From contig NC_011679.1 in NCBI RefSeq assembly GCF_000150955.2, positions 868,001-932,000 on the forward strand: a DNA stretch of 64,000 bases, in the 5' to 3' direction. Below the pieces are notes generated by a model. The model saw only the letters and a program-made list of their open reading frames with translations. It searched no databases and had not been told where the DNA came from. This document shows, piece by piece, positions 47,994 through 60,200 of the stretch. The position numbers and the translations under genes are program-made. How positions within the stretch are numbered: position 1 is the stretch's first letter; the number at the start of each line of letters is the position of its first letter. This DNA is from Phaeodactylum tricornutum CCAP 1055/1. Its lineage: Eukaryota; Bacillariophyta; Bacillariophyceae; Surirellales; Neidiaceae.

Positions 47994-50900
47994 ATGGCAT
48001 CTTCCCTTGCAAAATTTACAGATGCATTGTCCCAGCTCCTAACAACGGAGTCATTGCAAAAGGCAATTGATGAATTGAAAAATGACCTTCAATCTTGGGA
48101 TGCTCTAATTGCTTTTCCAGTTGTTCTTCCAGTATTACCTGGTATGCCAGCAACACTCTCCTATTGCAACAACCTTCTGGAGTACACAAAATCAAAGTAC
48201 AAAGGCCAGAAAGTATACTTTTGCCAGAGCAAATACCCTTTACATGATGGCTGGGAAGTATTGAAGAATGATCTTGAAAGTGCAGCACTAGAGCAAGGAT
48301 CCGCAATCATTTCAAATGGTGGTGGCACCGGCAATGCCCGGAACAGTAAAAAGTTGATATGTAAATGTGGTCGAGTCTACCAAAGAGGGCTGACAGACAA
48401 GGATAAAGTGAAAACCTTCCGAAATGGCTCCCTCCACAGTGACAGAAAAAATTCCCGAGGGCCTAATGGCAAGAGAATGCCAAGAAGAACAAGCAGCATG
48501 CGTCCAGACAATGCAAATTCTGTTTGTCGTATGAGTTTTACTATCAAATGGGACAAAAACGGTTATTACTTGTATTGCGGATACGGGAACATCAAACACA
48601 CCAACCATGTCAAGCTGGCAGGAAAGCATATGACATTTCCAAAGCGTCTTGTAGCAGATGCGGAACGGGATGTTGTTGAGTCTATTGGTGCTGCAAAAGC
48701 ACTTCATGCTGTGGCTCGCAATGTCCACTTTCAAAGAACAGGACGCCTCTTGAGCCATTCACAAGTTCGCTACATGCACAACATGGCAGAGAAGATTACC
48801 ATGGCATTGTTGGTGGATGGAAGTTCGATCAACATTGATGCCTTAAGTGATTCTGAGCGAATGTTTGAACATTTTAAGTTGCACGGAGTGAACTATTCAC
48901 TGCTGTACAACCATGTGCCAACAGAGTTGGCAAGTAACAGCACAAGTACTAGTTGTCAGGCTACGGTGGATAACAACTCCTTGACTTCTTGTTTGCTGGG
49001 TATGACAGATGGTGAGTCTGTGTCACTCACAAGTCCAAGCTCTTTAGTTAGCGAGACCCACAATGTAAATGATTGGTTGGGTTCATCAACAGCAGTGAAG
49101 CTTCCCCCAAAAGAAAATGAGGATATGCTTAGATTTGCCAATGAACACCGAGATTCATACAAGCTTGAAAACAGCCAGAAGCTAATGATTGGATGTGCTT
49201 GGATTCATCCAAAAGAAAAGCGCCTATTCCAATTGTTTCCAGAAGTTGTTCATGTGGATTCCACTGCAGATACAAACAAGGAAGGCCGTCCTCTTTTGAC
49301 AATGACAGGCCGTGATTCAAGTGGAAAGCACTTCACTATACTTCGTGTGTTCCTTCCAAATGAGCGAGCTTTTGTTTTCCGTTGGTTATTCCGTCTTGTT
49401 CTGCCCTCACTTCTTGGGACAAAATGGACAAAGAGAATAAAGGTCATTATAACAGATGGAGATTCACAAGAGACCTCCCAGCTTGACATTGCCATAGCTT
49501 TGCTGTTTCCTGATGTTCTTCGAGTCCGATGTGGTTGGCATATTGTTGATCGAGGCTGGAAAAGAAAATGCCCAGGTAACTTGTGGTCAAAGCAGACTTG
49601 TGTTGCATTGTATTTCTGTCTACTGCTTTCTTATAATTGCTCTTTTCTATGCAAAACATAGGGTATCAGTTGGTAGATGTATGTAACAGAAATAAATTTG
49701 AGGTAGTCACTAAGATTATCAAGAGTTGGCTGTATTCATGGATGCAGCCATGGCAGTGTGAGACAGAGAAGGAGTACAATATCTCCAAGTCCCTTTTGTT
49801 TGCATACATGCAGTCATTGGAAGTTGTGTCTGTCATGGGTCAACAAAATGCATCAAGGATCTTCCAATTTATCCGAGAGAACGTTGAACCACACGAATCA
49901 CATTACTGTTTTCACAAGCGTAAGACTGTTCGACACTATGACACATTTGTGAACTCAGCTCATGAGGGCACAAACAATGGCTTAAAGAATTCTGCTGCTC
50001 CTGTGTTGCCACAGTACACCATTGACCAATCTGCGTCAGTGCTCACTAAGAATGCCAGTGTCAATACATTGGCTAAAGAGCTTGCTGCTGGCCAACAAAG
50101 TATTCGTCACAAACTTTGGTCAGACCTGCCAACTTCCAAGCATCTAAATACTTTGGGTGAATCTCTAATTGTTAAAGAGTGGAAACTACATAAAGCCTAC
50201 GGCCTTGAACGTGTGGCACTTGACACCTTCCATGTGAAACATTGCAACCCAAAACCAGTAATGGTGAAGCAAAGTGCCCCCATCCCCCTCTTTCAGCGGG
50301 TACGTCTTGTAAAAATCTGTAGGCGGCGGCTCTATTGCTCTTGTGAATATTTTTGCCGCATTGGTCTTCCTTGTCGACACATTATGTGTATCTTGACCGC
50401 AATTTGTCCAGAATACAAGGGAGTTACTCATCATGACGTTAGTGTTGTGTGGTGGTCCATTTACAGTCTCTGTGGCTATAGCAAGAGCAACAATAATGAA
50501 AGATTCCATGAGGTGTCCACACTTTGCGAGTCTCTGCGAAACCATGATGTGGATGGCCCTCTCCTTCCACTATCAAACAAGCTTGCAGATATTCCAGTGG
50601 TAACAGATGTTTCATCAAAATTCAAGGTCCATCCTGCTGAGTGTTATTGCTCCAATTACAGCAAGTCAACAATCTTACAGGCAATGGCAAAAGCAGGGTT
50701 TAGCAACAATGTTGAGGTAAATCCTCCAGCTCAGTTTTCCCAAGAAACTATTCTTTCAGATAGAACAGACAACATTACCTTTCCCTCATTCGAAGACCAG
50801 GATTTTGCCCTCAATAGATCAACAAAGTCTTTCTACGAATGCATTATTCCTCTGTCCAAAGAGATTGCCAATGTCCTGGATTCCAGCAACTTGCAAGACG

Positions 50901-51058
50901 ATGGGAATGAGCTGTTGTTGTATATGAGCACATTCCTTGCAAGGAAAAGAGGCCAACTATCAGCACAATCATCAAGTCATAACAATGGCAGTAGTGTTGT
51001 CTCAGTGTGTGCACTCTCTAACAAACGACGCAAGACCCATGGCACAAAGCCTGCGTAA
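47994..51058 (+). CDS. MULE transposase (DDE) with SWIM zinc finger, two exons
   Basis: Join 47994-49575 and 49662-51058, giving 992 residues. The 86-bp intron (GTAACT...CAAAACATAG) splits a Gly codon and keeps frame. An N-terminal zinc/DNA-binding-like region has CKCGRVYQRG and a CGYGN...HTNH cluster. The catalytic domain shows Asp422 in HVDSTADTN, Asp488 in IITDGDSQ, CGWHIV shortly after, and Glu629 in AHEGTNNG, the D-D-E layout of the MULE fold. The SWIM finger follows: Cys753, Cys755, Cys765 and His767 in CSCEYFCRIGLPCRH. No internal stop. The first frame opens at a GTG; the ATG at 47994 is preferred. It should cut and rejoin DNA at the element's inverted repeats. Confidence 0.85.
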
Positions 51059-51144
51059 TAGTAAACAAACACTTGGTTGTAGTAGTAATCAAATAGTTGT
51101 GTCTAGTATTGAGCAATGCAGAGTTGTCAAATGAGCCAAATGGC

Positions 51145-52833
51145 TTACACAAACTTTTTGAGCTTGCGGTAAATGTAAAAGCAAGGTAATTGCGTAGAAT
51201 TCTTTGGTGATGTATTGATAGCGAGGTTTTTTTGTCTGTCGGTTGTTGATTGAAGCTCCTGGCCAGTTATTGGCACAACTGTGGACGCGCTGGAATTGCC
51301 TGCATTCAAATAACTGGTAGCCAGCAATACCTGAGAAGAACAGGCCGGCCGCATCCAACAAGGTCCACCCAATTTTGATCTCGTCACTGGGATTATTCAT
51401 TTGCGCAAAGCCGTAGCGGAGTATGAGATCTTGATTACTGAGAAGGCCGTAACAGCAATATACTTCCGACCCTTTGCGAACACGCTTGTGAACGATTGCC
51501 TGTGGTGGATGCGACGCGGGTCCCGGGCTGTCTTCGACATTGACGTTTGATTCTGGAACGCACGGTTTCCAGGTCACCTGGTGGGCTTCCGTTTTGTGAT
51601 TTAGCATGTCCAGTAAAGGAATCATACAAATATCGGGTGGTGATTGAAGCTCCTGGCCAGTTGTCGGTACAAACGTGGACGCGCTAGTATTGCCTTCGTT
51701 CAAATAACTGGTAGCCGGTAATACCCGAGAAGAAGAGCACGCCGCCGCCCAAATTCAATGCTCCCAGGTCAAGAGTCTCGGTGGAAATGTTTCCGGGAAG
51801 TGTTCCAGAATGCCGGCCTCCAGCAAGGCGGTGAACTCCGGGTCAAGCTGTAATGTGCTGGTGACAACCTCTTTCAACAAGGATACTCCCGGAATGCATC
51901 CTGCCAAGAGTGCAAGCTCATTACGTTTCCAGCACAGCGGAATCGACACAGAGGATGGTAGAGTCCATGCGCACGGAGCAAAGGTCTCCGGGGCCCCGGA
52001 AGGGACTTGCACACTGGTTGCTGACCGCAAGGCGTTGCCGTCGTTACTCTCCAGCGCCATTTGCAATTTTTGTATGCCGGATGAGACCCCGGGTTGACTG
52101 GTGTTGGAAAATTGCAGATGAATAAGCAATGCCAATACCGGCGCTTGTGTGGACACACCTTTGGATGCCGCTAATGAGTACGCCCCAATGGTAGCCGTAG
52201 TGGGACTATTTTTCCGATGGTTAAATAGGGCTTCCACCTTTTTGCGTTCCTGCCAAATCTTGACCAACAACTGTGGCCCCGTATTCCCCACCACTTTGGG
52301 CAAAAAGGTTGCTTTGCACAAGGTTGTGTTTTCCACTAAGTCCCAGAATCCTTCCGTGCCGGTTGCGTGTGAGATGCACGCCAAGACCACCTTTCCGGCA
52401 TCACTCGCGGTCACCAGATTGGGTGAAATCATGGCGGATTGTGGCATGGTCATGAGTACTTCTTCCGGTTTGAGTTCCCGGGCTGCTTGTACTTGACATC
52501 CCATGGTGCGATCCCTTGTGTGTCGGGCCCTTACCGTTGGATGCTTTTCAAAAAGCAGCACAGGGGCGTTTCGGGTCCCGTCCGTGGCTTCCCCATTGAC
52601 AATACACAATTCCGGGTGGACGTCCACTCGGGCTTTTTTGGTGAGCCAGTGACAAAGGTAACGAGTCGGGAGGAAAGCGCTTTGGCGGCCGCCTCGGCAG
52701 CGGCAGTTTCATCGGCGTTTCCCGGAATGGCAGTAGCGTTAGTAGTGCATATCGCGATACCCATGATGCTCTCGTACAACTTTTCTCGGCGACTACCTTC
52801 CCCATTGGCAGTTGCACCTCTTCTTCCCGACAT
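51145..52833 (-). pseudogene. Decayed SET-domain gene (SETD3/Rubisco-LSMT type) carried by the MULE
   Basis: Read on the minus strand, the main frame runs from about 52650 to 51145 with a single in-frame TGA at 51755-51757. It shows GCQVQAARELKPEEVLMTMP (SET entry), WTLPSSVSIPLCWKRNELALL, WAAACSSSRVL, MIPLLDMLNHK and EVYCCYGLLSNQDLILRYGF, all typical of the SETD3/plant Rubisco methyltransferase group. The likely ATG at 52833 lies in another frame, so at least one more shift or a lost intron is present. After NPSDEIKIGW the expected C-terminal substrate-binding domain is missing. Instead a ~105-bp copy of an internal segment (51641-51745) is pasted at 51248-51352. Its position between transposase and right inverted repeat suggests capture of a host gene. 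Confidence 0.75.
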
Positions 52834-53029
52834 GTGGAGGTAGGTAGGCTAGTGTAGTGTGGGGAGGTTGGTTCGATAGACAGGCAGGCAGGCAAAGTGT
52901 CTAGATTCTTGTGCGGGGACTTTTCTTTCGTTCGAATGAGGGCTGTTGCAGATCAAGACGCTCGCAACCGAACTATCTCCGACTGGTTTGACGGGTGAGA
53001 CTGTGAAATGCTGGAGACTGTTACCGAGG

Positions 53030-53062
<33 letters not shown>

Positions 53063-53368
53063 TCACACACAGTCCGTAGGTATTGTGAAATACGTGAGCA
53101 TTATAGAGTGGTAGATTTTATTGTATTTCGAACGTTGTGCCGGCGGCAGCGGTATGTCTCCATCTAATCCACAAAAGCACACTTCCTTTTTGAGGGTCCT
53201 TCCGGCATTTTAACTGTAAATGGAATTGGGATAAACGGTCAGTACTATGTTGATAACAATTCAAAATCGAGGGGAAAGGACTCGGAGCCGGCGAAAACAA
53301 AGATTCCGTTGATTCAAAGCTTCCACGTGGAGGCATCTCAAGGAGAAATTTTCATGTAGACGTCATAC
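52834..53368. other. Upstream region of the captured SET gene, with CT/CA microsatellite
   Basis: No gene. Holds GGCAGGCAGGCA near 52880 and a (TC)10(AC)11-type microsatellite at 53030-53072. Probably promoter and 5' UTR picked up with the SET gene, ending at the right inverted repeat. Confidence 0.5.
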
Positions 53369-53402
53369 GATGACGTGGAAAATGGGACGTTTAATAGGAT
53401 TC
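53369..53402 (-). repeat. Right 34-bp terminal inverted repeat of the MULE
   Basis: Begins GATGACGTGG and ends GTTTAATAGGATTC, after which the duplicated flank resumes with GGTCTCTC. Confidence 0.9.
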
Positions 53403-53691
53403 GGTCTCTCTTGTCAGACAGGAAAAAGAATCAAATTCTGACGGAGAAGAATCTGCGAGCTCTTTGAGTCGTGAATGGGATGAGCTCGTGCTCTTTCGCA
53501 AATGGCGCAGGACCCACAGACGGGTCAAACGGGAATCGTCTCTACCCACAGTCAACACACGAAGGGCAGACTACCTACGGTATCTTCCCGCCGACCGTGA
53601 GTTCCGTTTCGGCTCTGACCGACGCGAGTCGTGCATTGTATCCTTCTCTGTTACGTGGTGGGACTGGAGAGTATTCGTTGGCCGTAGATTT

Positions 53692-55946
53692 TGTTGATAA
53701 TTCCATTGGGCCTACTAAATCTTTCCCAATCCGTTGTGACAAGATTGATAGTACCAAAGAACCTATCACGGTTACATACAGAGCTTTAACGTCCTACGAA
53801 CGTTCTAGTCTTCCCGTTTACATTTCAAACAAGTCATCGCCATATGAAACAGTCATTGGCGATTCAGCTGCATCATACAAACTCAATCACGATTCTCAAA
53901 CTAGTCATAAATCTTATTAGTTCATCGATTTCCATCATTTGCGTTCTTGCGTTTGTAGAGCTCATCAATAGAACTAATAAGAACGTCAATTTTCCAATTT
54001 CCTCACGATATCACCTATCGCACACGACGACATCTCGTCCTCTCCTCTGTTGTCTGCCAAACAAGTTCCAGTCTAACCTGCAAGGCCAACAAAACCACAT
54101 CCGAAAGATCCGATCGCTTTCGTCATCATGACCACCAAGTCTACTCCCAAAGACCTCATTGACTCGTTTCCGCACAGCAAACTCACCCCGATTGCTACCG
54201 CGACAACCGAACCCGATTACTTGTCGCTCCATCAGCTTCAGTATGAAATCAATGACAATGCGGAGACCCTTTCCTCCACTCTTGGAGATGGCCAACACGG
54301 TCACCTTTTTCTCGTAATTTCCGAAACCGAGTACCTCGAAATGACCGACGGCATTCCATGCATTCCTCCTGTGCAACCGCCTTTCGACCCAGTTCACGCT
54401 GCCAACGCCACAGCCCCTCAAATTGTCGAAGCTAACCGCCAGAACGACAAATGACAAAAGCTGTTTGACCTCTATCACAACGCCATTAAAGCGTTTCGCA
54501 ATCAACTCCTTGAAGCCATTCCCATCGAATACATCGAATCTCTCGGTCATCCTACACGAGGCTTTAACAAAGTCTCTCCCCTCGAAATCCTTTCTCATCT
54601 CTGGGAAACTTTTGGTAAAATTCAGGCTTCGGATCTCATCGCCAACGACGAACACATGAAAGCCGCCTGGCATCCACCAACGCCTATCCAGCAACTCTTC
54701 CAGCAGCTTGAAAAAGGCAATCAGTTTATCATCGCGTCTGGCCAAGTCATGGACGAACGCATTATCGCTCGCATCGGCTACCAGATCATCGAAAAAACCG
54801 GACTCTTTGATCTTGCTTCTCGCAACTGGCGTTATAAAGATGAAGCCGATAAAACTTTGGCAAATTTCAAAAAACATTTCCAGAAGGCCAACAAGGATCT
54901 CGCCCTCACCGCCACCAGCAGCTCTGCGGGTTACCACACCGCAAATCAGAGTACTGTCACCAAGGGCAAATCGTATTGCTGGACCCACGGCATCGTTCAC
55001 AACACAAAGCACACCAGTGCGACATGTGAAAAACAGGCCCCGGGGCACAAAACCGGCGCTACATTGCACAACAAACAAGGCGGGTCGACTAAGACCTATC
55101 AATACACGCCACCGGTGCCCAAATAGGAAAGAGGGACGGCCAAACTGTTGAGTGTGCCGCTGAATACTTATCATAACAAAAATAAGTCTTCAGTTGCACC
55201 AAACACTCCTCCGTTAGCTTCCTCCCCGCCATTTTTCCCTCCCGACGCCATTGCAGACACTGGCTGTACCGGACATTTTTTGAGCACCAACATTGCTCAC
55301 ATACATTGCCAACCGACGGTCCCCGGCATCAATGTGGTCCTCCCTGATGGTCGCACAATCACTTCGAGTCATATCACCGAACTCAACATTCCCTCGCTTC
55401 CTCCGGCAGCTCGTACCGCCCATATCTTTCCCGGTCTCTCGAATGGATCCCTCATTTCCATCGGCCAACTTTGTGACCACGGCTGTACCGCCACGTTCAC
55501 ATCTGACACAGTCCGCATTGCGCTCAATAACACTGTCGTTCTCCGCGGCGGCCGTTCTCCTTACACCCGATTGTGGACCCTCGACTCCCCTGTAACGCCC
55601 AATCCGCCCGCCACAGAATTGCATGCGCCTGTGCACGACAAAAATTTTGCGAATCACCTCGGAGACCACTCAGGGACCCTTGCCGACCGCATTGCTTTTG
55701 TTCATGCATCCTTATTCTCGCCCCAACTTTCGACATGGTGCAAGGCCATTGACAAAGGCCGCCTCACAACCTTTCCGGACATCACGTCTGCACAGGTAAA
55801 ACGGCACCCCCCACAGTCCGTCCCTATGGTCAAGGGACACCTTGACCAGCAACGGTCCAACCTACGCTCCACCAAGCCCAAGGTCACCCTGTCTGCCTCT
55901 GTTGATCCTGATGACATCAATTTCGACACCAATCCCGTCGTACAAG
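53692..55946 (+). mobile_element. Broken copia-like LTR retroelement, 5' part only
   Basis: Starts TGTTGATAA directly after the duplicated flank, a usual LTR opening, so the first few hundred bases are probably its 5' LTR and leader; no second LTR is in the window to confirm this. Coding remnants follow for a gag-like protein and an aspartic-protease-like region with an ADTGCTGHF motif. The element is broken: it has at least two interruptions in its coding part, and the remainder is replaced by the LTR of the younger element at 55947. Fossil, older than its neighbour. Confidence 0.7.
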
Positions 55947-56562
55947 TGTCACGATATACACCAAGGTGACATGTCTCTAGGACAATCGTCATCTAAGGGT
56001 GATGTCGGAAGTGTGAATGAGGATGGAGACAATGGTGGAATCGTGGTATTCATGTCGGCCCTATTATACGACCCGTTGTATTCACGTCATCATCGAGGTT
56101 GTCCTGTATTGGAAGTCGCGGGAGCTGGATACAAGAATGGAGATTAGGAGACAGTCCCACAAATCATAAGGCAAGGTACAGACAGGATTGGGTACTTGCT
56201 GAGTGATTCTGTGTGGGATTTATATTTAGAAGAGATATTACTCTATGTGAGAGTAAGGTTATCTGGCACATGGTAAGAGGTCTTTCACTTGGGTGAACAG
56301 ACTGGTTCTCATGGACTAGATGTAGAATAATCTTTCTCTCATTGTTTTAGAAAGTCATTGATCCAAATATTGCATTAGCATAGGTCCTCGTATCCGCTGT
56401 CTAACCCGTGGGGAGCGTCGTAAGCGAGTTGAGTTTTACAGTCCCTAGGCTCGCTTAGGTGTATCGCAGGTCGTTCGTAATAACGCCCAACCTTCGTTTA
56501 CCAGACTTTGTCGACACTGCGTTTCCTGTCTTTCGTACGTACATTGGTTGTACTACGTAACA
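55947..56562 (+). repeat. 5' LTR of the copia element
   Basis: 616 bp, begins TGTCACGATATACACC and ends TACTACGTAACA. Matches 62725-63340 almost exactly. Confidence 0.9.
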
Positions 56563-57234
56563 GATTAACAGTCTTGACAGCACGTCAAACCACTGCTGCT
56601 CATCCGCACAGTCGTTACTGGTAAACATCCCTTAAGTCTACTTAAGGCCGTTCTCAAATTTCCACGAGCTCCGTGAATTTTGAGAACTAAATTGCTTACA
56701 TCCATTCGTGTTGTATAAGTGCCAGAGGTATCACTTAAGGTGATATTTATCGGCTTGTGTGACACATTGTTTGAAAGCCGCTTCCCTACTCCCTCACGCT
56801 AACTGGTACCGAGGACCCACTAGTACTGCTTCAGGGTCTTGTCGGTAAGTTACTCGTGGCCTCCCTACTTCCTCGGAGTCGCCGGTGCCGAACCCCCCTT
56901 GGAGTCTTCAGGGCTTGTCGGCAGGGCCGCTTCGTGACTATGGGTTGCTCTAGTCAGGTGAGGTAGAAATACCAATAGGCCTGAAGACCTCAGCCCTGAT
57001 TCCGGTTGGGACGGACTTACTGCCCGGCTTAAAGCAGTGCGGGGGGGCTAATCAAACCCTCGTCAGTCCCCGAGGACACTACCTACGGAGGTAGAAGTGA
57101 GTGTACCAGTGCTAGCTTCGTTCACTGGTGTAGGGTCATACTAACGAAGTCCGCTATAGTATACAGCGAAGGACCCGAACACATAAGTAGTAATTTTCAA
57201 GAACCTCTATACCGTTTTGGCTTCTCAGGCCACT
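56563..57234 (+). other. Leader between 5' LTR and polyprotein
   Basis: About 670 bp without a gene: the untranslated leader of the element. No primer-binding site could be assigned to a known tRNA by eye. Confidence 0.5.
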
Positions 57235-60200
57235 ATGGTTCCTGCCACCCGGCAAATGACAAGTGTAGCCGTCTATGCCCATTTTCTGGACAATGTACTC
57301 CTTCTTCCCCAAGGACATCCTATTCGTCTTGCCTTTGATCAACAAGGATATGAATCGGCTGACAATCTCTTGTGCATCTTTGAGAACGAACTCGACTCTC
57401 TTGAGTACACTCCTCCTGCCATTCCTGACGGTCCCGAAAATCCGTCACGCATCCCTCTAATCATGGCACATCGACAGATCATACGTCACTTCCTACGTTG
57501 GCAAGCATCCTTAAAAGACCAAAAGGGGGCTCCTTTGAAGAACTCCGAGCTCGTTGCACTCAACAACGAGGACTTTGTCCTGTACCGTCGGTCAGCACTT
57601 GGCCAGGTTTCGACGGCCACTGCACCTGCCACTGTTCCCCCGACTGTTCAGAGTCCCACAGGAAAGACACGTTCGGCTGTCGAGGATTTCAAGCGTGGGA
57701 TAAAACGTGATAAAACTCACTATCCTGTGCTCAAAGATGACCGATACTGGGACAACTTCTATCGTTCGTTTGTTGTTACTGCCGTAACACATAACGTTGA
57801 CAAGGTTCTAGACCCAAACTACATTCCTACCGATCCTTTGGAAAAGTCCCTCTTTGAAGAACAGAACAAGTTTGTATATTCTGCTCTAGAGCATACTCTT
57901 CAGACGGACATGGGAAAGAACATTGTCCGTGAGCACAGTTTTGATTTCAATGCCCAAGAAGTTTTCCGTAAAATCGTGAAACATTATACGGAGTCAGCCA
58001 GCGCAAAGATCAGTTCGTCTACTACTCTGGGGTATCTCACAACTGCAAAATACGGATCGTCATGGACAGGTACAGCAGAAGGATTTATTCTCCACTGGAA
58101 GAATCACTTGCGTATTTACAATGACACTGTACCTACTGGTGAGCAACTTCCTCAGCAATTGTGCCTTAGTCTTTTGGAGAATGCTGTTCATGATGTACCT
58201 GAACTCCGACAGGTTAAAATCACAGCAACACTCGACTTAGCCAAAGGTGGTAGTCCCATTAGCTACGATAGTTACCTCAGTCTCCTCCTTGCATCGGCAT
58301 CGCTCTACGACAACGGTAATAATCTATCTAATTCTCGCAGTGGCAAGAACAAGCGCAATATCTATACTACTGAACTAGCCTATCATCCGACGGATTTTGA
58401 AAGCGAACCAGATGTAGACTATGATATAGATGTGTCACCGACTGCCATATACGAAGCCAATGCCCACGTCCGTAACAACAGTACCCGTAACCGTCCCCTG
58501 GCAACTAATCGCGAACGACCTTACATTCCTCGTGAAATGTGGAATTTGCTCTCTGATGATTCCAAGGCCATCCTCCAAGGTTTGGCTGCACCCGGCAAGC
58601 AGGCACCATTAAATGGTAGCCCGCCTCATCAAACGCTGCAGGCCAATACACACGAGACCATTGGCACGGAACATACCGCAACGGACACCTTCCATGATTG
58701 CGCACCTGAAACTGAATTACTCGCACATCTTACTGAGCGTGTCAGTCGCATGAGCAGCGGTGATATTCGTAAGGTACTCGCCGCATCACGTGACGTATCA
58801 GAAAAGCCCAAATCACTGCAATCTAACGTACTGCAATACCAAGTCTCTCGTCATACTACCAACGAGACTTCTGCATCCCTTGTTGACCGTGGCGCTAACG
58901 GAGGGCTTGCGGGTGGTGATGTCATTGTCCTGCTCAAAACAGGACGTTCGGCAAACATCACAGGTATCAACGATCATACCTTGCCAAACTTGGACATCGT
59001 CACTGCCGCTGGATGTGTTGAATCCCAAAATGGGCCCATCATTCTCATTATGAACCAGTATGCTCATCTGGGGAAGGGTAAAACCATTCATTCAAGTGCG
59101 CAGTTGGAACACTATCGTAATCATGTCGAAGACCGTTCACGCACGGTAGGGGGTAATCAGCGCATTGTCACTTTAGATGACTATATCATTCCCCTCCATA
59201 TTCGACAGGGACTTCCATACATGGACATGCGACGCCCCACTGATGCTGAACTAGCGTCCCTCCCGCATGTTGTCCTAACCTCAGACGTCGATTGGGACCC
59301 CTCTGTACTCGACAATGAAATTGACCTTGCGACTTCATGGTACGATGGCATCCATGACTTGCCCCAGCCCCCATACGTTGAACCACGTTTTGATCATACA
59401 GGCCAATACCTTCACCGTCACATTTCTCTATGCGACTACCGTGATGACGCCATTGCACGTATCATGCAGTGCCAACAGCATCACGTCACACGTAATGTGC
59501 ACGATTATGAAGCCCTTCGTCCTTGCTTTGGCTGGGTCTCTGCCGACACCGTTCGGAAAACCATCATGGCCACCACGCAGCATGCCCGTGAAGTCTATCA
59601 CGCACCGTTACGTAAACATTTTAAGTCTCGTTTCCCAGCCTTAAATGTACACCGTCATAACGAACCGGTCGCTACTGATACCATATGGTCCGACACTCCC
59701 GCCGTAGACAATGGTGCAAAATTTGCACAACTCTTCGTTGGCAGACGGTCTCTTGTCACTGATGCCTACCCCATGAAAACTGATAAAGAGTTTGTCAACA
59801 CCCTTGAAGATCACATCCGTTTCCGTGGTGCAATGGACAAACTAATCAGTGATCGCGCTCAAGTTGAGATCAGTAAAAAGGTCACTGATATTACACGCGC
59901 ATATAATATCGATCAGTGGCAGAGTGAGCCTAACCATCAGCACCAAAACTTCGCCGAACGTCGTATCGCCACCATCGAAGCCAATACGAACAACATTCTC
60001 AATCTTACTGGTGCTCCTGATAACACCTGGCTTCTTTGCGTGACATATGTTTGCTATGTCTTCAACCATTTGGCGCATGAATCTCTCGATCATCGCACCC
60101 CCCTCGAAGTGCTTACTGGTTCTACACCTGATATCAGTGTTCTCCTTCAGTTTCATTTTTGGGAACCGGTCTATTATAGAATTGAAGATGCGACATTCCC

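Larger units (their letters stand above)
47230..53402. mobile_element. Autonomous Mutator-like element (MULE) with captured SET gene
   Basis: 6,173 bp bounded by perfect 34-bp inverted repeats (47230-47263 and 53369-53402). The ends coincide to the base with the break in homology to duplication copy A. Contents from left: ~310 bp leader, a 40-bp satellite, a two-exon MULE transposase that looks intact, an antisense decayed SET-domain gene with its upstream region and a CT/CA microsatellite. No target-site duplication is visible at the two ends; instead ATCACA of the uninterrupted copy is missing. With intact ends and transposase it may still be mobile. Confidence 0.85.
42420..53691. repeat. 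Segmental duplication, copy B (interrupted by a 6.2-kb MULE)
   Basis: Matches 31384-36482 in two blocks. 42420-47229 covers the kinase-like and membrane-protein genes. 53403-53691 covers the last ~290 bp. Between them sits the element 47230-53402. At the junction copy A has six bases (ATCACA) that copy B lacks. The right end at 53691 is set by the start of a copia-like element rather than by a visible end of homology. Confidence 0.85.

Noticed and set aside
47524-48070. Several overlapping long frames on both strands through the 40-bp repeats
   Set aside because: A repeat length that is not a multiple of three keeps many registers open at once. The peptides are repeats of one motif and have no family character.
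54011-55174. 387-codon minus-strand frame
   Set aside because: Lies opposite copia-like coding sequence and has no recognisable domain. It is a shadow of the plus-strand coding bias.
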